Shown: positions 33,468 through 42,662, numbered from the stretch's first letter. The stretch: DNA of 64,000 nucleotides from an uncultured Pseudomonas sp. (GCF_943846705.1 NZ_OX044366.1:1-64000); one strand, 5' to 3'. The notes: generated from the letters alone by a model not told the origin. Numbers and translations are program-made.

Positions 33468-34472
33468 TCAACCGGCGCTGGCTGGGCTCTGCTTGGCGAT
33501 TTCAGCCAGACGCTTTTCCAGCTTGGTCAACTCGCTATCCAGCTCTTTGAGCTGCGCTTGCTTGTCGCTGTCCGACAGCTTGTCGTTGTTCGCCACTTCG
33601 GTGCGCTGCTTAAACAGTTCCAGCTGGCGAATCGGCAGCAGCTGATCGTCATCCGAGGCCTTGAACTTGGCCCACTGCAGGCCTTCCAGCACCTTCAGTT
33701 CAGCCGCCTGGTCGCCGTAGCTCATGAAGAACTCGCGCAGCGTGTTCTTGGTGGCATCATCGAGGTTCTTGCGCCAGACCAGCGGGTCAGACGGAATCAG
33801 CGGCGAGGTCCAGATCACCTTCAGCTGGGCGGCCTTGTCTGGCGCGGTCACTTCAAGACGCTCCATGCCTTCACTGTTGAAGGTGCCGACATCGACCTGC
33901 TTGTTGGCCACCGACAGCGCGTTGACTTCATGGCTGCCATTGAGTGAGCGTTTGAAGATCTTGTTGGCGTCGGCATTGTTCTGCGCGAACACGTAATAAC
34001 CCGGCACCAAGTAACCCGAGGTGGAGTTCGGGTCACCGTTGGCGAAGGTCAGGTCTTTGGCGTTTTTCAGCATGTCCTCGATTGAATTAATCGGGCTGTC
34101 CTTATGCGCCACCATCAGGCTGTAATAACCCTGCGAACCATTGGCCGCGACAGTCTGGGCGAACACCTGACCGCCAGCCCGGTCCACGGCTTCCATCGCC
34201 GATTTGTTGCCATACCAGGCCATGTCGACCTTGTCGAAGCGCATGCCCTGGATGATTCCGGCGTAGTCAGGGGCGAAGAAGGCATTGATCTTCATGCCGG
34301 TCTGCTGGCTCATGTCCGCCAGGAAGGGGTCCCACAAGGTCTTGAGGTTCTGCGAGGACTCGGTGGAGATGATGCCGAAGTTGATCTCCTGCTCAGCGGC
34401 CTGAGCAGCACCGAGAACCGAGCCGGCCAGCAGCGTGGACGCGACAAATACACGACTGATACGTTTGAACAT
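33468..34472 (-). CDS. phnD: PhnD, periplasmic phosphonate-binding protein
   Basis: 334 residues from the ATG at 34472 (AGGAG 8 bases upstream). Signal peptide ends near AQA. Mature part has INFGIISTESSQNLKTLWDPFLADM, FAPDYAGIIQGMRFDKVDMAWYGNKSAMEAV and FANGDPNSTSGYLVPGYY, the phosphonate-pocket segments of PhnD. The C-terminal 45 residues form a charged coiled coil (QAQLKELDSELTKLEKRL). Confidence 0.95.
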   Translation of the reverse strand: MFKRISRVFVASTLLAGSVLGAAQAAEQEINFGIISTESSQNLKTLWDPFLADMSQQTGMKINAFFAPDYAGIIQGMRFDKVDMAWYGNKSAMEAVDRAGGQVFAQTVAANGSQGYYSLMVAHKDSPINSIEDMLKNAKDLTFANGDPNSTSGYLVPGYYVFAQNNADANKIFKRSLNGSHEVNALSVANKQVDVGTFNSEGMERLEVTAPDKAAQLKVIWTSPLIPSDPLVWRKNLDDATKNTLREFFMSYGDQAAELKVLEGLQWAKFKASDDDQLLPIRQLELFKQRTEVANNDKLSDSDKQAQLKELDSELTKLEKRLAEIAKQSPASAG

Positions 34473-34529
34473 GCAAAGCACTCCTAGTGCGAATGGACAG
34501 ATAGGGATTGGCCTAACAGCAGACGTGAC

Positions 34530-35366
34530 TCAGGCCTTGGCCAGAGCCAGCGGTACGTTCTGAATGTGGGGGCGGTGCGCGTTCTCGATTGGCAGCCGCT
34601 CTACTGCAAGCTCGGCACCATAGAGATCGTTGAGGAAGTTGGGATGCAGCTCGGCCGCGGCGCCGTCGAAATGAATACGCCCTGCTTTCAACGCCACGGC
34701 GCGCTGGCAATAGCGCATGGCGTAATCCACTTGATGCAGGGTGACCACCACGGTGGTGCCGTCTTCACGGTTGATGTCGGCAAGAATCTGCATAACCTTG
34801 CGCGCCGACTCGGGGTCGAGCGAGGCGATCGGTTCATCGGCCAGAATCACCTTCGCGCGCTGGCACAAGGCGCGGGCAATCGCCACGCGTTGTTGCTGGC
34901 CGCCGGACAGGGTCGACGCCCGCTGCTGCGCCAGGTCAGCCAAACCCACCCGAGCCAGCGCCTGCATCGCGCGCTGCTGTTCTTCGGCACTGAATAGGCC
35001 GACGCTGCCCCGCCAGCGCGGCATACGCCCCAGGCAACCGAGCAGGACGTTCTGCAGCACGCTGATACGACCGACCAGGTTGAACTGCTGAAAGATGTAA
35101 CCGATATCCGCACGCAGGCGGCGCACTTCGCCATTCAGCCGACCCTCTGCCTGCACCTCGCGCCCGAGCACCTGAACCTTGCCGCCAGCTGCGCGGTCAC
35201 AGCAGGCCAAGCCGGCGACATGGCGCAGCAGGGTTGATTTGCCCGAGCCTGACGCGCCGATCAGCGCGACCATCTCACCGGGCTCAACGGACAGCGCCAG
35301 ATCAAACAGCGCCTGTTTACGGCCGAACGTCTTGTTCAGGCTCTCAACCCGGATCACTGCGCTCAT
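34530..35366 (-). CDS. phnC: PhnC, phosphonate ABC transporter ATP-binding protein
   Basis: 278 residues. Walker A GASGSGKSTLL, signature LSGGQQQRVAIARAL, Walker B VILADEPIASLDP, with the longer IFQQFNLV Q-loop of the PhnC/methionine group. First gene of the operon, with a strong GGAGG site and a PHO box about 100 bases upstream. phnD follows after 57 bases. Confidence 0.95.
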   Translation of the reverse strand: MSAVIRVESLNKTFGRKQALFDLALSVEPGEMVALIGASGSGKSTLLRHVAGLACCDRAAGGKVQVLGREVQAEGRLNGEVRRLRADIGYIFQQFNLVGRISVLQNVLLGCLGRMPRWRGSVGLFSAEEQQRAMQALARVGLADLAQQRASTLSGGQQQRVAIARALCQRAKVILADEPIASLDPESARKVMQILADINREDGTTVVVTLHQVDYAMRYCQRAVALKAGRIHFDGAAAELHPNFLNDLYGAELAVERLPIENAHRPHIQNVPLALAKA

Positions 35367-35463
35367 GGAATGCCTCCTTTATTAACGGTTACACCGCGGC
35401 ATGCAGCCGCCTTCTGGTGTAGACCAAGGTAGACACCCCCTGTGTCAGGCCGGTTAACGAGCC

Positions 35464-35481
35464 GTGACACTTACATGACGA
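35464..35481 (-). promoter_or_regulatory. PHO box upstream of phnC
   Basis: On the operon strand TCGTCATGTAAGTGTCAC shows two 11-bp-spaced half-sites (CGTCAT and TGTCAC) matching the PhoB direct-repeat consensus CTGTCAT-N4-CTGTCAY. PhoB control under phosphate limitation is the known mode for phn operons. The rest of the 35367-35756 gap shows no gene. Confidence 0.65.
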
Positions 35482-35756
35482 GCACTTGCAGCTGTTGCTA
35501 CTGGTGGGCAATTTTCCTTTTATGCCTAACAAGACGCATTTCCGATCACTGGTGCTGGCCTAACGCCTTTATAAGAAGCAGAATACGCCGTACAATTGAC
35601 GTCAACTTACAGACAACCGCGACTACTGAGTCACGCGATTGTTTAAGCGGCTTTCTGGCTGAACGCTTAGCGCTGGCAGGAGTCAAACAGGCGACTATGC
35701 TATAGCCCATGGCCAGTATCGCTTTCCTGAACTAACCGGTTTAATGTACGCGCCCT

Positions 35757-36074
35757 ATGAAACCAGCACTCTATTCCAGCCGCACCGCTGACAAGTTTGT
35801 CGTCCGCCTGCCAGACGGCATGCGTGAGCGCATTGCGGATGTTGCACGCAACCATCACCGCAGCATGAACTCGGAGATCATTGCTCGCCTTGAGCAAAGC
35901 ATGCTCCAGGAAAGCGCCTTGGGTGATGACCTCAACATGCGCCTGGACAGCCCCGAGCTGTCGCTGCATGAGCGTGAGTTATTACAGCGCTTTCGCCAGC
36001 TGTCGCGTCGCCAGCAGAATGCCTTGGTGGCATTGATTGCTCACGACGCCGAGATGTCCAACGAAGAAAGCTGA
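35757..36074 (+). CDS. amrZ: AmrZ (AlgZ), ribbon-helix-helix biofilm regulator
   Basis: 105 residues. The ribbon-helix-helix core is typical: YSSRTADKFVVRLPDGMRERIADVARNHHRSMNSEIIARLEQSM; the C-terminal tetramerisation part LDSPELSLHERELLQRFRQLSRRQQNALV also matches AmrZ as I recall it. Compared with the P. aeruginosa protein the N-terminal arm is about five residues shorter (MKPALYSSRT). AmrZ controls alginate, motility, exopolysaccharide and c-di-GMP genes. No clear AlgU-type promoter was seen upstream. Two strong hairpins follow. Confidence 0.92.
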   Translation: MKPALYSSRTADKFVVRLPDGMRERIADVARNHHRSMNSEIIARLEQSMLQESALGDDLNMRLDSPELSLHERELLQRFRQLSRRQQNALVALIAHDAEMSNEES

Positions 36075-36088
36075 ACGTGCGCAGACTT

Positions 36089-36113
36089 AAAAACCGGCCT
36101 AGGCCGGTTTTTT
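36089..36113 (+). terminator. Terminator of amrZ
   Basis: AAAACCGGCC-TA-GGCCGGTTTT followed by TT, 15 bases after the stop. Confidence 0.9.
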
Positions 36114-36152
36114 GTTGCCCATAAATCAGCTGCCCTTACAGATTTCGCCCAT

Positions 36153-36182
36153 AAAAAAACCGCCTGAGCAGGCGGTTTTTTT
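36153..36182 (-). terminator. Terminator of oadGAB
   Basis: AAAAAAACCGCCTG / CAGGCGGTTTTTTT with a 2-base loop, 14 bases past the oadB stop; symmetric, so it can act on both strands. Confidence 0.9.
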
Positions 36183-36196
36183 ATTGCAGCAAAGAC

Positions 36197-37333
36197 TCAG
36201 CCAACGAAGTTGAGCAGCACACCCGCCGCCACTGCCGAGCCGATAACACCGGCCACGTTTGGCCCCATGGCGTGCATCAACAGGAAGTTCTGTGGATTGG
36301 CCTCCAGGCCGACTTTATTCGATACCCGCGCCGCCATTGGCACCGCAGAGACACCGGCCGAGCCAATCAGCGGGTTGATCTTGTTGCTGCTGAACAGGTT
36401 CATCAGCTTGGCCATCAACACCCCCGACGCGGTGCCGGCACAGAACGCAATCATGCCAAGGCTAAGGATGCCCAAGGTTTTCAGCTGCAAGAATGATTCC
36501 GCCGAGAGCTTCGAACCAACCGTAAGGCCGAGGAAGATGGTGACGATATTGATCAGCGCATTACGCGAGGTATCGGCCAGACGCTCAACCACACCTGCTT
36601 CACGCAACAGGTTGCCTAGGGCAAACATACCGATCAACGGCGCAGCATCAGGCAACAGCATGCCGATCAGCAGACACAGTACGATCGGGAAGATGATTTT
36701 CTCCGACTGCCCGACTGGACGCAGCTGCTGCATGACGATGGAGCGCTCTTCCTTGGTGGTCAGCGCGCGCATGATTGGCGGCTGAATCAACGGCACCAGC
36801 GCCATGTAGGCATAGGCTGCCACGGCAATCGGCCCTAGCAAGTGCGGGGCGAGCTTGGAGGTTACAAATATCGAGGTCGGGCCATCGGCACCGCCGATAA
36901 TCGCAATCGATGCCGCTTCCTTGAGGGTGAACTCCAGACCCGGAATCCCCAGCGCCGTCAGCGCCAGCGCGCCCATCAGCGTACCGAAAATCCCGAACTG
37001 CGCCGCCGCCCCGAGCAACAGGGTTTTCGGGTTAGCCAGCATCGGCCCGAAGTCGGTCATGGCGCCGACCCCGAGGAAGATCAGCAACGGGAAGATACTG
37101 GTGGGCAAGCCCACCTCATAGATCATGTGCAGAAAGCCGGCACCCTCGGCCATATTGGCCACCGGAATGTTGGCCAGCAGGCCACCGAAGCCAATCGGCA
37201 GCAGCAGCAACGGCTCAAAGCCTTTTTTGATCGCCAGGTAGATCAGCCCGATGCACACCGCGATCATAAATAACTGACCGAGCTCGATGTGGTACAGGCC
37301 CGTGCTGTGCCAAAGCTTGAGGAGCTTATCCAT
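36197..37333 (-). CDS. oadB: Oxaloacetate decarboxylase/sodium pump beta subunit
   Basis: 378 residues, integral membrane with about nine helices. Family signatures: PLLIFLGVGAMTDFGPMLANPK, IIGGADGPTSIFVTSKLAPHLLG (containing the essential Asp of the GGADGPT motif) and NPLIGSAGVSAVPMAARVSNKVG. It couples carboxybiotin decarboxylation to sodium export. Follows oadA by 12 bases. The methylmalonyl-CoA decarboxylase beta subunit is a close relative; linkage to oadA favours oxaloacetate. Confidence 0.93.
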   Translation of the reverse strand: MDKLLKLWHSTGLYHIELGQLFMIAVCIGLIYLAIKKGFEPLLLLPIGFGGLLANIPVANMAEGAGFLHMIYEVGLPTSIFPLLIFLGVGAMTDFGPMLANPKTLLLGAAAQFGIFGTLMGALALTALGIPGLEFTLKEAASIAIIGGADGPTSIFVTSKLAPHLLGPIAVAAYAYMALVPLIQPPIMRALTTKEERSIVMQQLRPVGQSEKIIFPIVLCLLIGMLLPDAAPLIGMFALGNLLREAGVVERLADTSRNALINIVTIFLGLTVGSKLSAESFLQLKTLGILSLGMIAFCAGTASGVLMAKLMNLFSSNKINPLIGSAGVSAVPMAARVSNKVGLEANPQNFLLMHAMGPNVAGVIGSAVAAGVLLNFVG

Positions 37334-37345
37334 TACCGCGCTCCC

Positions 37346-39124
37346 TTAACCGATGGCCAGCAGGCTGTCGCCCACCGCCACCGCATCACCCACTTTTACA
37401 TTGACCGCAGCTACGGTGCCGGCCTTGAATGCACGGATCTCGGTTTCCATCTTCATCGCTTCGAGGATGATCACCAGCTGCCCCTCCTCTACAGCCTGAC
37501 CTGGCTGCACCAGCACCTTGAAGATATTGCCCGCCAGCGGCGCGGTCTGCGCTTCGCCACTCGCTACCGGCGCAGCCACGGCTGCCGCAGCGGCATTATT
37601 ACTGCCACCAAGCGCCTTCAGCCCTTCGATCTCACCGCCTTCATTGACCTGCACCACATAGGACTTGCCGCCCACTTCAACGGTGTAGACCTCAGGCGTA
37701 CCAGGCTCGCGCGCGAGCTGCTCCTGGCCGGTTGGCACTGGCTCGAAGGCTGCCGGGTTACCGCGATTCTCCAAGAACTTAAGGCCGATCTGCGGAAACA
37801 GTGCGTAAGTCAGCACGTCGTCGACTTCATCGGCGGCCAAGGTGATGCCCTTCTCTTTGGCAATGCCCTTGAGCTCGGCAGTCAGCTTGTCCATCTCGTC
37901 ATCAAGCAGATCGGCGGGGCGACAGGTAATGGCTTCAGCCCCATCCAGCACCCGTGCTTGCAGTTCTTTATTGAACGGTGCCGGCGCTGCGCCGTATTCC
38001 CCCTTCAACACGCCAGCCGTTTCCTTGGTGATCGACTTGTAGCGCTCACCGGTGATCACGTTGATCACCGCCTGAGTGCCGACGATCTGCGAGGTCGGGG
38101 TCACCAACGGGATAAAACCGAGGTCTTCACGCACCCGCGGGATCTCCGCCAGCACTTGATCAAACTTGTCTTCGGCACCCTGCTCTTTCAGCTGGCCTTC
38201 CATGTTGGTCAACATGCCGCCCGGAACCTGCGCGACCAGAATGCGCGAGTCGACGCCCTTAAGGTTGCCTTCAAACTTGGCGTACTTCTTCCGTACCTCG
38301 CGGAAATAGGCCGCAATCTCTTCGAGCAACTCCAGCTTCAGCCCGGTATCACGCTCGCTGCCTTGGAAAATGGCCACAACCGACTCGGTAGGCGAATGGC
38401 CGTAAGTCATCGACAGCGAAGAGATCGCCGTATCGACGCCATCGATACCCGCATCCACCGCCTTAACGATGGCGGCGGTCGACAAACCGGCCGTGGCATG
38501 GCAATGCAGATGAATCGGGATCGACAGGGACGCCTTCAGGCGTGTCACCAGTTCGAACGCGACATAGGGGTTGAGAATGCCCGCCATATCTTTGATCGCA
38601 ATCGAATCAGCGCCCATGTCTTCGATCTGTTTAGCCAGATCGACCCACATATCCAGGGTATGCACAGGGCTGGTGGTATAGGAGACAGTGCCCTGAGCAT
38701 GCTTACCCTGCTGCTTGACCGCCTTGAGCGCGGTCTGCAGGTTACGCGGATCATTCATCGCGTCGAACACACGGAACACATCAACACCATTAAAGGCGGC
38801 GCGCTCAACGAATTTTTCGACAACGTCATCGGCGTAATGGCGGTACCCCAGCAGATTCTGCCCACGCAGGAGCATTTGCTGCGGGGTGTTGGGCATGGCT
38901 TTTTTCAGCGCACGAATACGCTCCCACGGGTCTTCGCCCAGATAACGGATACAGGAGTCAAAGGTCGCGCCGCCCCAGGTCTCTACAGACCAAAAGCCAA
39001 CTTGATCGAGCTTGGCTGCGATCGGCAGCATATCTTCCAGGCGCACGCGGGTGGCCAGGATCGACTGGTGCGCATCACGCAGCACCACATCAGTAATTCC
39101 GAGGGGTTTGTTTACGGCTGTCAT
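37346..39124 (-). CDS. oadA: Oxaloacetate decarboxylase alpha subunit (biotin enzyme)
   Basis: 592 residues from the ATG at 39124; a longer open frame starts upstream but overlaps oadG and lacks homology. Carboxyltransferase domain: ITDVVLRDAHQSILATR, the metal/substrate segment DSIAIKDMAG and HCHATAGLS; conserved middle domain; then an Ala/Pro linker and a biotinyl domain with EAMKMETE near residue 558, the lysine being the biotin site. In pseudomonads this protein was often named pyruvate carboxylase subunit B, and the pair with oadB/oadG is the reason for the decarboxylase call. Confidence 0.92.
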   Translation of the reverse strand: MTAVNKPLGITDVVLRDAHQSILATRVRLEDMLPIAAKLDQVGFWSVETWGGATFDSCIRYLGEDPWERIRALKKAMPNTPQQMLLRGQNLLGYRHYADDVVEKFVERAAFNGVDVFRVFDAMNDPRNLQTALKAVKQQGKHAQGTVSYTTSPVHTLDMWVDLAKQIEDMGADSIAIKDMAGILNPYVAFELVTRLKASLSIPIHLHCHATAGLSTAAIVKAVDAGIDGVDTAISSLSMTYGHSPTESVVAIFQGSERDTGLKLELLEEIAAYFREVRKKYAKFEGNLKGVDSRILVAQVPGGMLTNMEGQLKEQGAEDKFDQVLAEIPRVREDLGFIPLVTPTSQIVGTQAVINVITGERYKSITKETAGVLKGEYGAAPAPFNKELQARVLDGAEAITCRPADLLDDEMDKLTAELKGIAKEKGITLAADEVDDVLTYALFPQIGLKFLENRGNPAAFEPVPTGQEQLAREPGTPEVYTVEVGGKSYVVQVNEGGEIEGLKALGGSNNAAAAAVAAPVASGEAQTAPLAGNIFKVLVQPGQAVEEGQLVIILEAMKMETEIRAFKAGTVAAVNVKVGDAVAVGDSLLAIG

Positions 39125-39149
39125 GCAGATGCTCCCTGTCGAACCTGGC

Positions 39150-39401
39150 TCACCCGCGGCGGGCGCGGTGCTGGTGAATAGCGGATTGGATAGCGGCGAG
39201 TACATCGGCACTCGGCTCATTGGCGGCCGGCTTGACTGCCAATGGCACAGATACGGGGGCTGGCGTTTTCACGGCAACTTGACCGATAACCCACGACATC
39301 ACGCGGATTAAAAACACCAACAACACCAGGAAGAGAAATACGAAACCCAGGCCGAATAGCATGAGTTCGACACCCTCAAGCAGGAGTTCACTAGGGGTCA
39401 T
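39150..39401 (-). CDS. oadG: Oxaloacetate decarboxylase gamma subunit
   Basis: 83 residues: one N-terminal membrane helix (GVELMLFGLGFVFLFLVLLVFLI), a Pro/Ala-rich linker and a C-terminal charged helix ending HQHRARRG. Histidines near the C-terminus fit the zinc-binding tail of OadG. GGAG lies 5 bases before the ATG at 39401. It anchors the alpha subunit to the membrane beta subunit. First gene of oadGAB. Confidence 0.85.
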   Translation of the reverse strand: MTPSELLLEGVELMLFGLGFVFLFLVLLVFLIRVMSWVIGQVAVKTPAPVSVPLAVKPAANEPSADVLAAIQSAIHQHRARRG

Positions 39402-39577
39402 CATGGCTCCATTACCCGCTCATGCGAGCTGAATTAATTATTAGAGTGGAGCGCCCGAGAACCGGCCTCAGGCAAAGCTGGCGAACCTTAGCGTGAAACG
39501 AGCGTTTGAAGCAAACCCCATACGGACTACTTTCGACACTTGCGCCCAACCGACCGCACCGGCAAAAAACCGGCTAA

Positions 39578-41020
39578 TTAGAGCAGGAATACACTGGCCA
39601 AACCGAGGAAGATAAAGAAGCCGCCACTGTCCGTGACCGCAGTAATCATCACGCTCGCACCCAAGGCCGGATCACGCCCCATGCGCACCAGCGTCATCGG
39701 AATCAGCACACCCATCAGTGCCGCCAGCAGCAGGTTTAGCACCATCGCGGCGGTAATCACCACACCCAGCGACCAGCTGTCATAAAGCAGATAGGCCACT
39801 ACGCCAATAACCCCACCCCAGACGATACCGTTGACCAAGCCAACCCCCAGCTCCTTGCGAATCAAGCGCGAGGTATTACCAGTACTAACCTGGTCCAGCG
39901 CCATGGCGCGCACAATCATGGTGATGGTCTGATTACCCGAGTTACCACCGATGCCCGCGACAATCGGCATCAGTGCCGCCAGGGCGACCAACTTCTCAAT
40001 GGAGTCCTCGAACAGCCCGATGACCCGCGAAGCCATAAAGGCAGTCACCAGATTGATGGCCAACCAGGCCCAGCGGTTGCGCAGGGACTTCCACACCGAG
40101 GCGAAGATGTCTTCTTCCTCGCGCAGACCGGCCATATTGAGGACTTCGCTTTCGCTCTCCTCACGAATCAGGTCGACCATTTCATCGATGGTCAGGCGGC
40201 CGATCAGCTTGCCGTTCTTGTCCACCACCGGGGTTGAGATCAGGTCGTAACGCTCGAACGCTTGAGCCGCGTCATAGCCGTCTTCATCGGGGTGGAAACT
40301 CACCGGATCGGTGGCCATAACCTCGCTGACCAGCTTGTCCGGGTCATTAACCAGTAGCCGCTTAACTGGCAGCACACCCTTGAGCACACCGTCGTAATCC
40401 ACCACAAACAGCTTGTCGGTGTGTCCCGGGAGCTCCTTCAGGCGGCGCAGGTAACGCAGCACCACTTCGAGGCTGACATCTTCGCGAATGGTGACCATCT
40501 CGAAGTCCATCAGCGCGCCGACCTGGTCATCCTCATAGGACAACGCCGAGCGCACGCGCTCACGCTGCTGCGCATCGAGGGTTTCCATCAGCTCATGAAC
40601 GACATCACGCGGCAACTCGGAGGCCAGGTCGGCCAATTCGTCGGCGTCCATCTCCTTGGCCGCGGCGAGAATTTCATGGTCGTCCATGTCGGCGAGCAAG
40701 GTTTCACGCACCGCATCGGACACTTCGAGGAGGATATCGCCGTCGCGCTCAACCTTGACCAGCTGCCAGACAGTCTGGCGCTCACTGAGCGGCAACGCCT
40801 CGAGGATGTGGGCAACGTCAGCGGAGTGCAGCTCATCGAGCTTGCGTTGCAACTCGGCCAGATTCTGCCGATGCACCAGGCTTTCCACCCGGTCGTGGTG
40901 CTGGCCTTCCTGACGATGAGTCAGGTCTTCGACCAGCTTGTGCCGATGCAAGAGCTCAACCACCTGGGCCAGGCGATCCTGCAGGCTTTCTTGCGGCTTT
41001 TTTGCTTCTACTTCAGTCAT
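39578..41020 (-). CDS. mgtE: MgtE magnesium transporter
   Basis: 480 residues from the ATG at 41020 (GGAG 6 bases upstream). N-terminal helical repeat domain (1-135, with ADVAHILEALPLSERQTVW), CBS pair (about 145-265: GALMDFEMVTIREDVSLEVVLRYLR and STPVVDKNGKLIGRLTIDEMVDLI), then five membrane helices with the pore motif GGNSGNQTITMIVRAMALDQ. Magnesium binding to the N/CBS domains closes the channel. Single-gene unit. Confidence 0.95.
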   Translation of the reverse strand: MTEVEAKKPQESLQDRLAQVVELLHRHKLVEDLTHRQEGQHHDRVESLVHRQNLAELQRKLDELHSADVAHILEALPLSERQTVWQLVKVERDGDILLEVSDAVRETLLADMDDHEILAAAKEMDADELADLASELPRDVVHELMETLDAQQRERVRSALSYEDDQVGALMDFEMVTIREDVSLEVVLRYLRRLKELPGHTDKLFVVDYDGVLKGVLPVKRLLVNDPDKLVSEVMATDPVSFHPDEDGYDAAQAFERYDLISTPVVDKNGKLIGRLTIDEMVDLIREESESEVLNMAGLREEEDIFASVWKSLRNRWAWLAINLVTAFMASRVIGLFEDSIEKLVALAALMPIVAGIGGNSGNQTITMIVRAMALDQVSTGNTSRLIRKELGVGLVNGIVWGGVIGVVAYLLYDSWSLGVVITAAMVLNLLLAALMGVLIPMTLVRMGRDPALGASVMITAVTDSGGFFIFLGLASVFLL

Positions 41021-41278
41021 GGCGCACTCCACCCCCAGCGGCAGCGCACGCCAAAGAGGGTCAATCAGTCAACACGTGATTGCACAATCGAAATTTTGAG
41101 TAACTACTGGGTAAGTCCATGGTGGTATTCCACAAGCCCCGGCGGGGCTGACGCGGCGAATGATACCACCGCGCCCGCACATTGCTAACTGCGACGCACA
41201 GGGCACCAGCAAAGGCACGCCTGGCACTGGCAAAGGCATGAACTACGCTTGCACCTGCACCGTCACGGAGGACACACC

Positions 41279-41776
41279 ATGCAAGGACTGCACTGCGCCG
41301 CTTTCTGCGTCATTTTGCTTTGCCCACTGCCAACACTCGGCTCAAGCGTGTTTCGCTGCGAAGACGCTAACGGCCACGTCACCTTTACCCGCCAAGGCTG
41401 CCCCGATGACCACAGCCAGCGCCTGCAAGAGGCCTATAACCCCACACCCGGCAGCGGCAAGCCCGTGCCACTGGCCAAGCCGCGCAAAGCCAGCCACCAG
41501 AACACGCAGAAAGCTGATCGTGAATTAACGGTAATCGGGATTAAGCAGGACGGCTGCGGCAACCACCTAAACAGCCGCGAACGACGCGCCGCCATCATCA
41601 AGCAACAGATACGCTTAGGCATGAGTCGCAGCGACGTCGAGAGCAGCCTCGGCAAGCCTGACAAGATCACCGAACAGAACGGCCAGACGCGCTACGTTTA
41701 TCAGGACAAGAAAGGTAACAAGCGCAACGTGAGCTTCGATGAGGCCGGCTGCGTCAAAGGCAAGGCCAAACGCTAA
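41279..41776 (+). CDS. Secreted DUF4124 protein with SmpA/OmlA-like tail
   Basis: 165 residues from the ATG at 41279 (GGAG 8 bases upstream). Signal peptide ends near TLGSS. The N-terminal part SVFRCEDANGHVTFTRQGCPDD is the DUF4124 pattern (Y/F-x-C-x-D-x-x-G-x-x-x-F-x-x-x-x-C). The C-terminal part QQIRLGMSRSDVESSLGKPDKITEQNGQTRYVY resembles the SmpA/OmlA (BamE-like) repeat used in envelope proteins. Periplasmic; function unknown. Confidence 0.8.
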   Translation: MQGLHCAAFCVILLCPLPTLGSSVFRCEDANGHVTFTRQGCPDDHSQRLQEAYNPTPGSGKPVPLAKPRKASHQNTQKADRELTVIGIKQDGCGNHLNSRERRAAIIKQQIRLGMSRSDVESSLGKPDKITEQNGQTRYVYQDKKGNKRNVSFDEAGCVKGKAKR

Positions 41777-41857
41777 GGCGCTAGATGATGCGACTGAGCG
41801 CCACGGCCAACACCGCACCACAACGCCTCGCCAGCTGGCCGCCACGGTGAGCGGCCA

Positions 41858-41889
41858 TAAAAAAAGGGCCTGCATCGCTGCAGGCCCTT
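41858..41889 (-). terminator. Terminator of the tRNA-Ser/tRNA-Arg operon
   Basis: AAGGGCCTGCA-tcgc-TGCAGGCCCTT with a seven-T run on the minus strand, 7 bases past the last tRNA-Arg. Confidence 0.88.
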
Positions 41890-41895
41890 CTTGTT

Positions 41896-41972
41896 TGGTG
41901 CACTCAGGAGGATTCGAACCTCCGACCGCTCGGTTCGTAGCCGAGTACTCTATCCAGCTGAGCTATGAGTGC
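41896..41972 (-). tRNA. tRNA-Arg (anticodon ACG), copy 3
   Basis: Acceptor GCACTCA/TGAGTGC, anticodon loop CTACGAA (ACG), T-loop TTCGAAT, CCA encoded. Identical to the two copies upstream; last of the operon. Confidence 0.96.
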
Positions 41973-42044
41973 AAGTGGCGCTTTTTAACCAGATCACCGC
42001 TGGCTGTAACAAAATGACCTGCATTACTGCAAGTCATTCCGATT

Positions 42045-42121
42045 TGGTGCACTCAGGAGGATTCGAACCTCCGACCGCTCGGTTCGTAGCCGAGTACTCT
42101 ATCCAGCTGAGCTATGAGTGC
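42045..42121 (-). tRNA. tRNA-Arg (anticodon ACG), copy 2
   Basis: Same 77-nt sequence as copies 1 and 3; spacers of 71-72 bases on either side are themselves very similar, showing tandem duplication of a 148-149-bp unit. Confidence 0.96.
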
Positions 42122-42192
42122 AAGTGGCGCTTTTAACCAGATCACCGCTGGCTGAAACAAAATGGCTTGCATTGCTGCAAGCCATTCCGATT

Positions 42193-42269
42193 TGGTGCAC
42201 TCAGGAGGATTCGAACCTCCGACCGCTCGGTTCGTAGCCGAGTACTCTATCCAGCTGAGCTATGAGTGC
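42193..42269 (-). tRNA. tRNA-Arg (anticodon ACG), copy 1
   Basis: 77 nt, acceptor GCACTCA/TGAGTGC, anticodon ACG, CCA encoded. Follows tRNA-Ser by 54 bases. Confidence 0.96.
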
Positions 42270-42323
42270 ATGTAACGTTCGTACTGTAGACATTTAAACC
42301 GCAACATCTACAGCACTCAATAA

Positions 42324-42414
42324 TGGCGGAGAAGGGGGGATTCGAACCCCCGACACCCTTTTGAGATGTACTCCCTTAGCAGGGGAGCGCCTTCGGCCAC
42401 TCGGCCACCTCTCC
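42324..42414 (-). tRNA. tRNA-Ser (anticodon GCT)
   Basis: 91 nt with a long variable arm; acceptor GGAGAGG/CTTCTCC; anticodon loop CTGCTAA gives GCT; T-loop TTCGAAT; CCA encoded. Lies just downstream of csrA, as in other pseudomonads. Confidence 0.96.
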
Positions 42415-42476
42415 GCAACACGGGGCGCATGATAACCATGTTTTCCCCGTTTGCAAAGCCAAAATTTCGATAAAAA

Positions 42477-42662
42477 TTAGTGGCTTGGTTCTTCGCCCTT
42501 CTCTTTCTGGATGCGCTGGTAAATTTCTTCACGGTGCACAGCAACTTCTTTCGGCGCGTTAACGCCAATGCGCACCTGATTACCTTTAACACCCAGCACG
42601 GTGACAGTGACTTCGTCACCCACCATCAGGGTCTCTCCAACCCGACGAGTCAGAATCAGCAT
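42477..42662 (-). CDS. csrA: CsrA/RsmA, RNA-binding carbon storage regulator
   Basis: 61 residues, full family length: MLILTRRVGETLMVGDEVTVTVLGVKGNQVRIGV with the RNA-contact residues Leu4, Arg6, Arg7 and the C-terminal AVHREEIYQRI containing the critical Arg44. It binds GGA motifs in leader RNAs and controls biofilm, motility and secondary metabolism. Ribosome site AAGGAG. In Pseudomonas this locus, between lysC and tRNA-Ser, is rsmA. Confidence 0.97.
   Translation of the reverse strand: MLILTRRVGETLMVGDEVTVTVLGVKGNQVRIGVNAPKEVAVHREEIYQRIQKEKGEEPSH

Noticed and set aside
35442..35705. 87-codon plus-strand frame between phnC and amrZ
   Set aside because: Covers the PHO box and promoter region; unlikely amino-acid composition and no ribosome site.
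37289..39181. 630-codon plus-strand frame
   Set aside because: Antisense to oadA; long only because of high GC at third positions.
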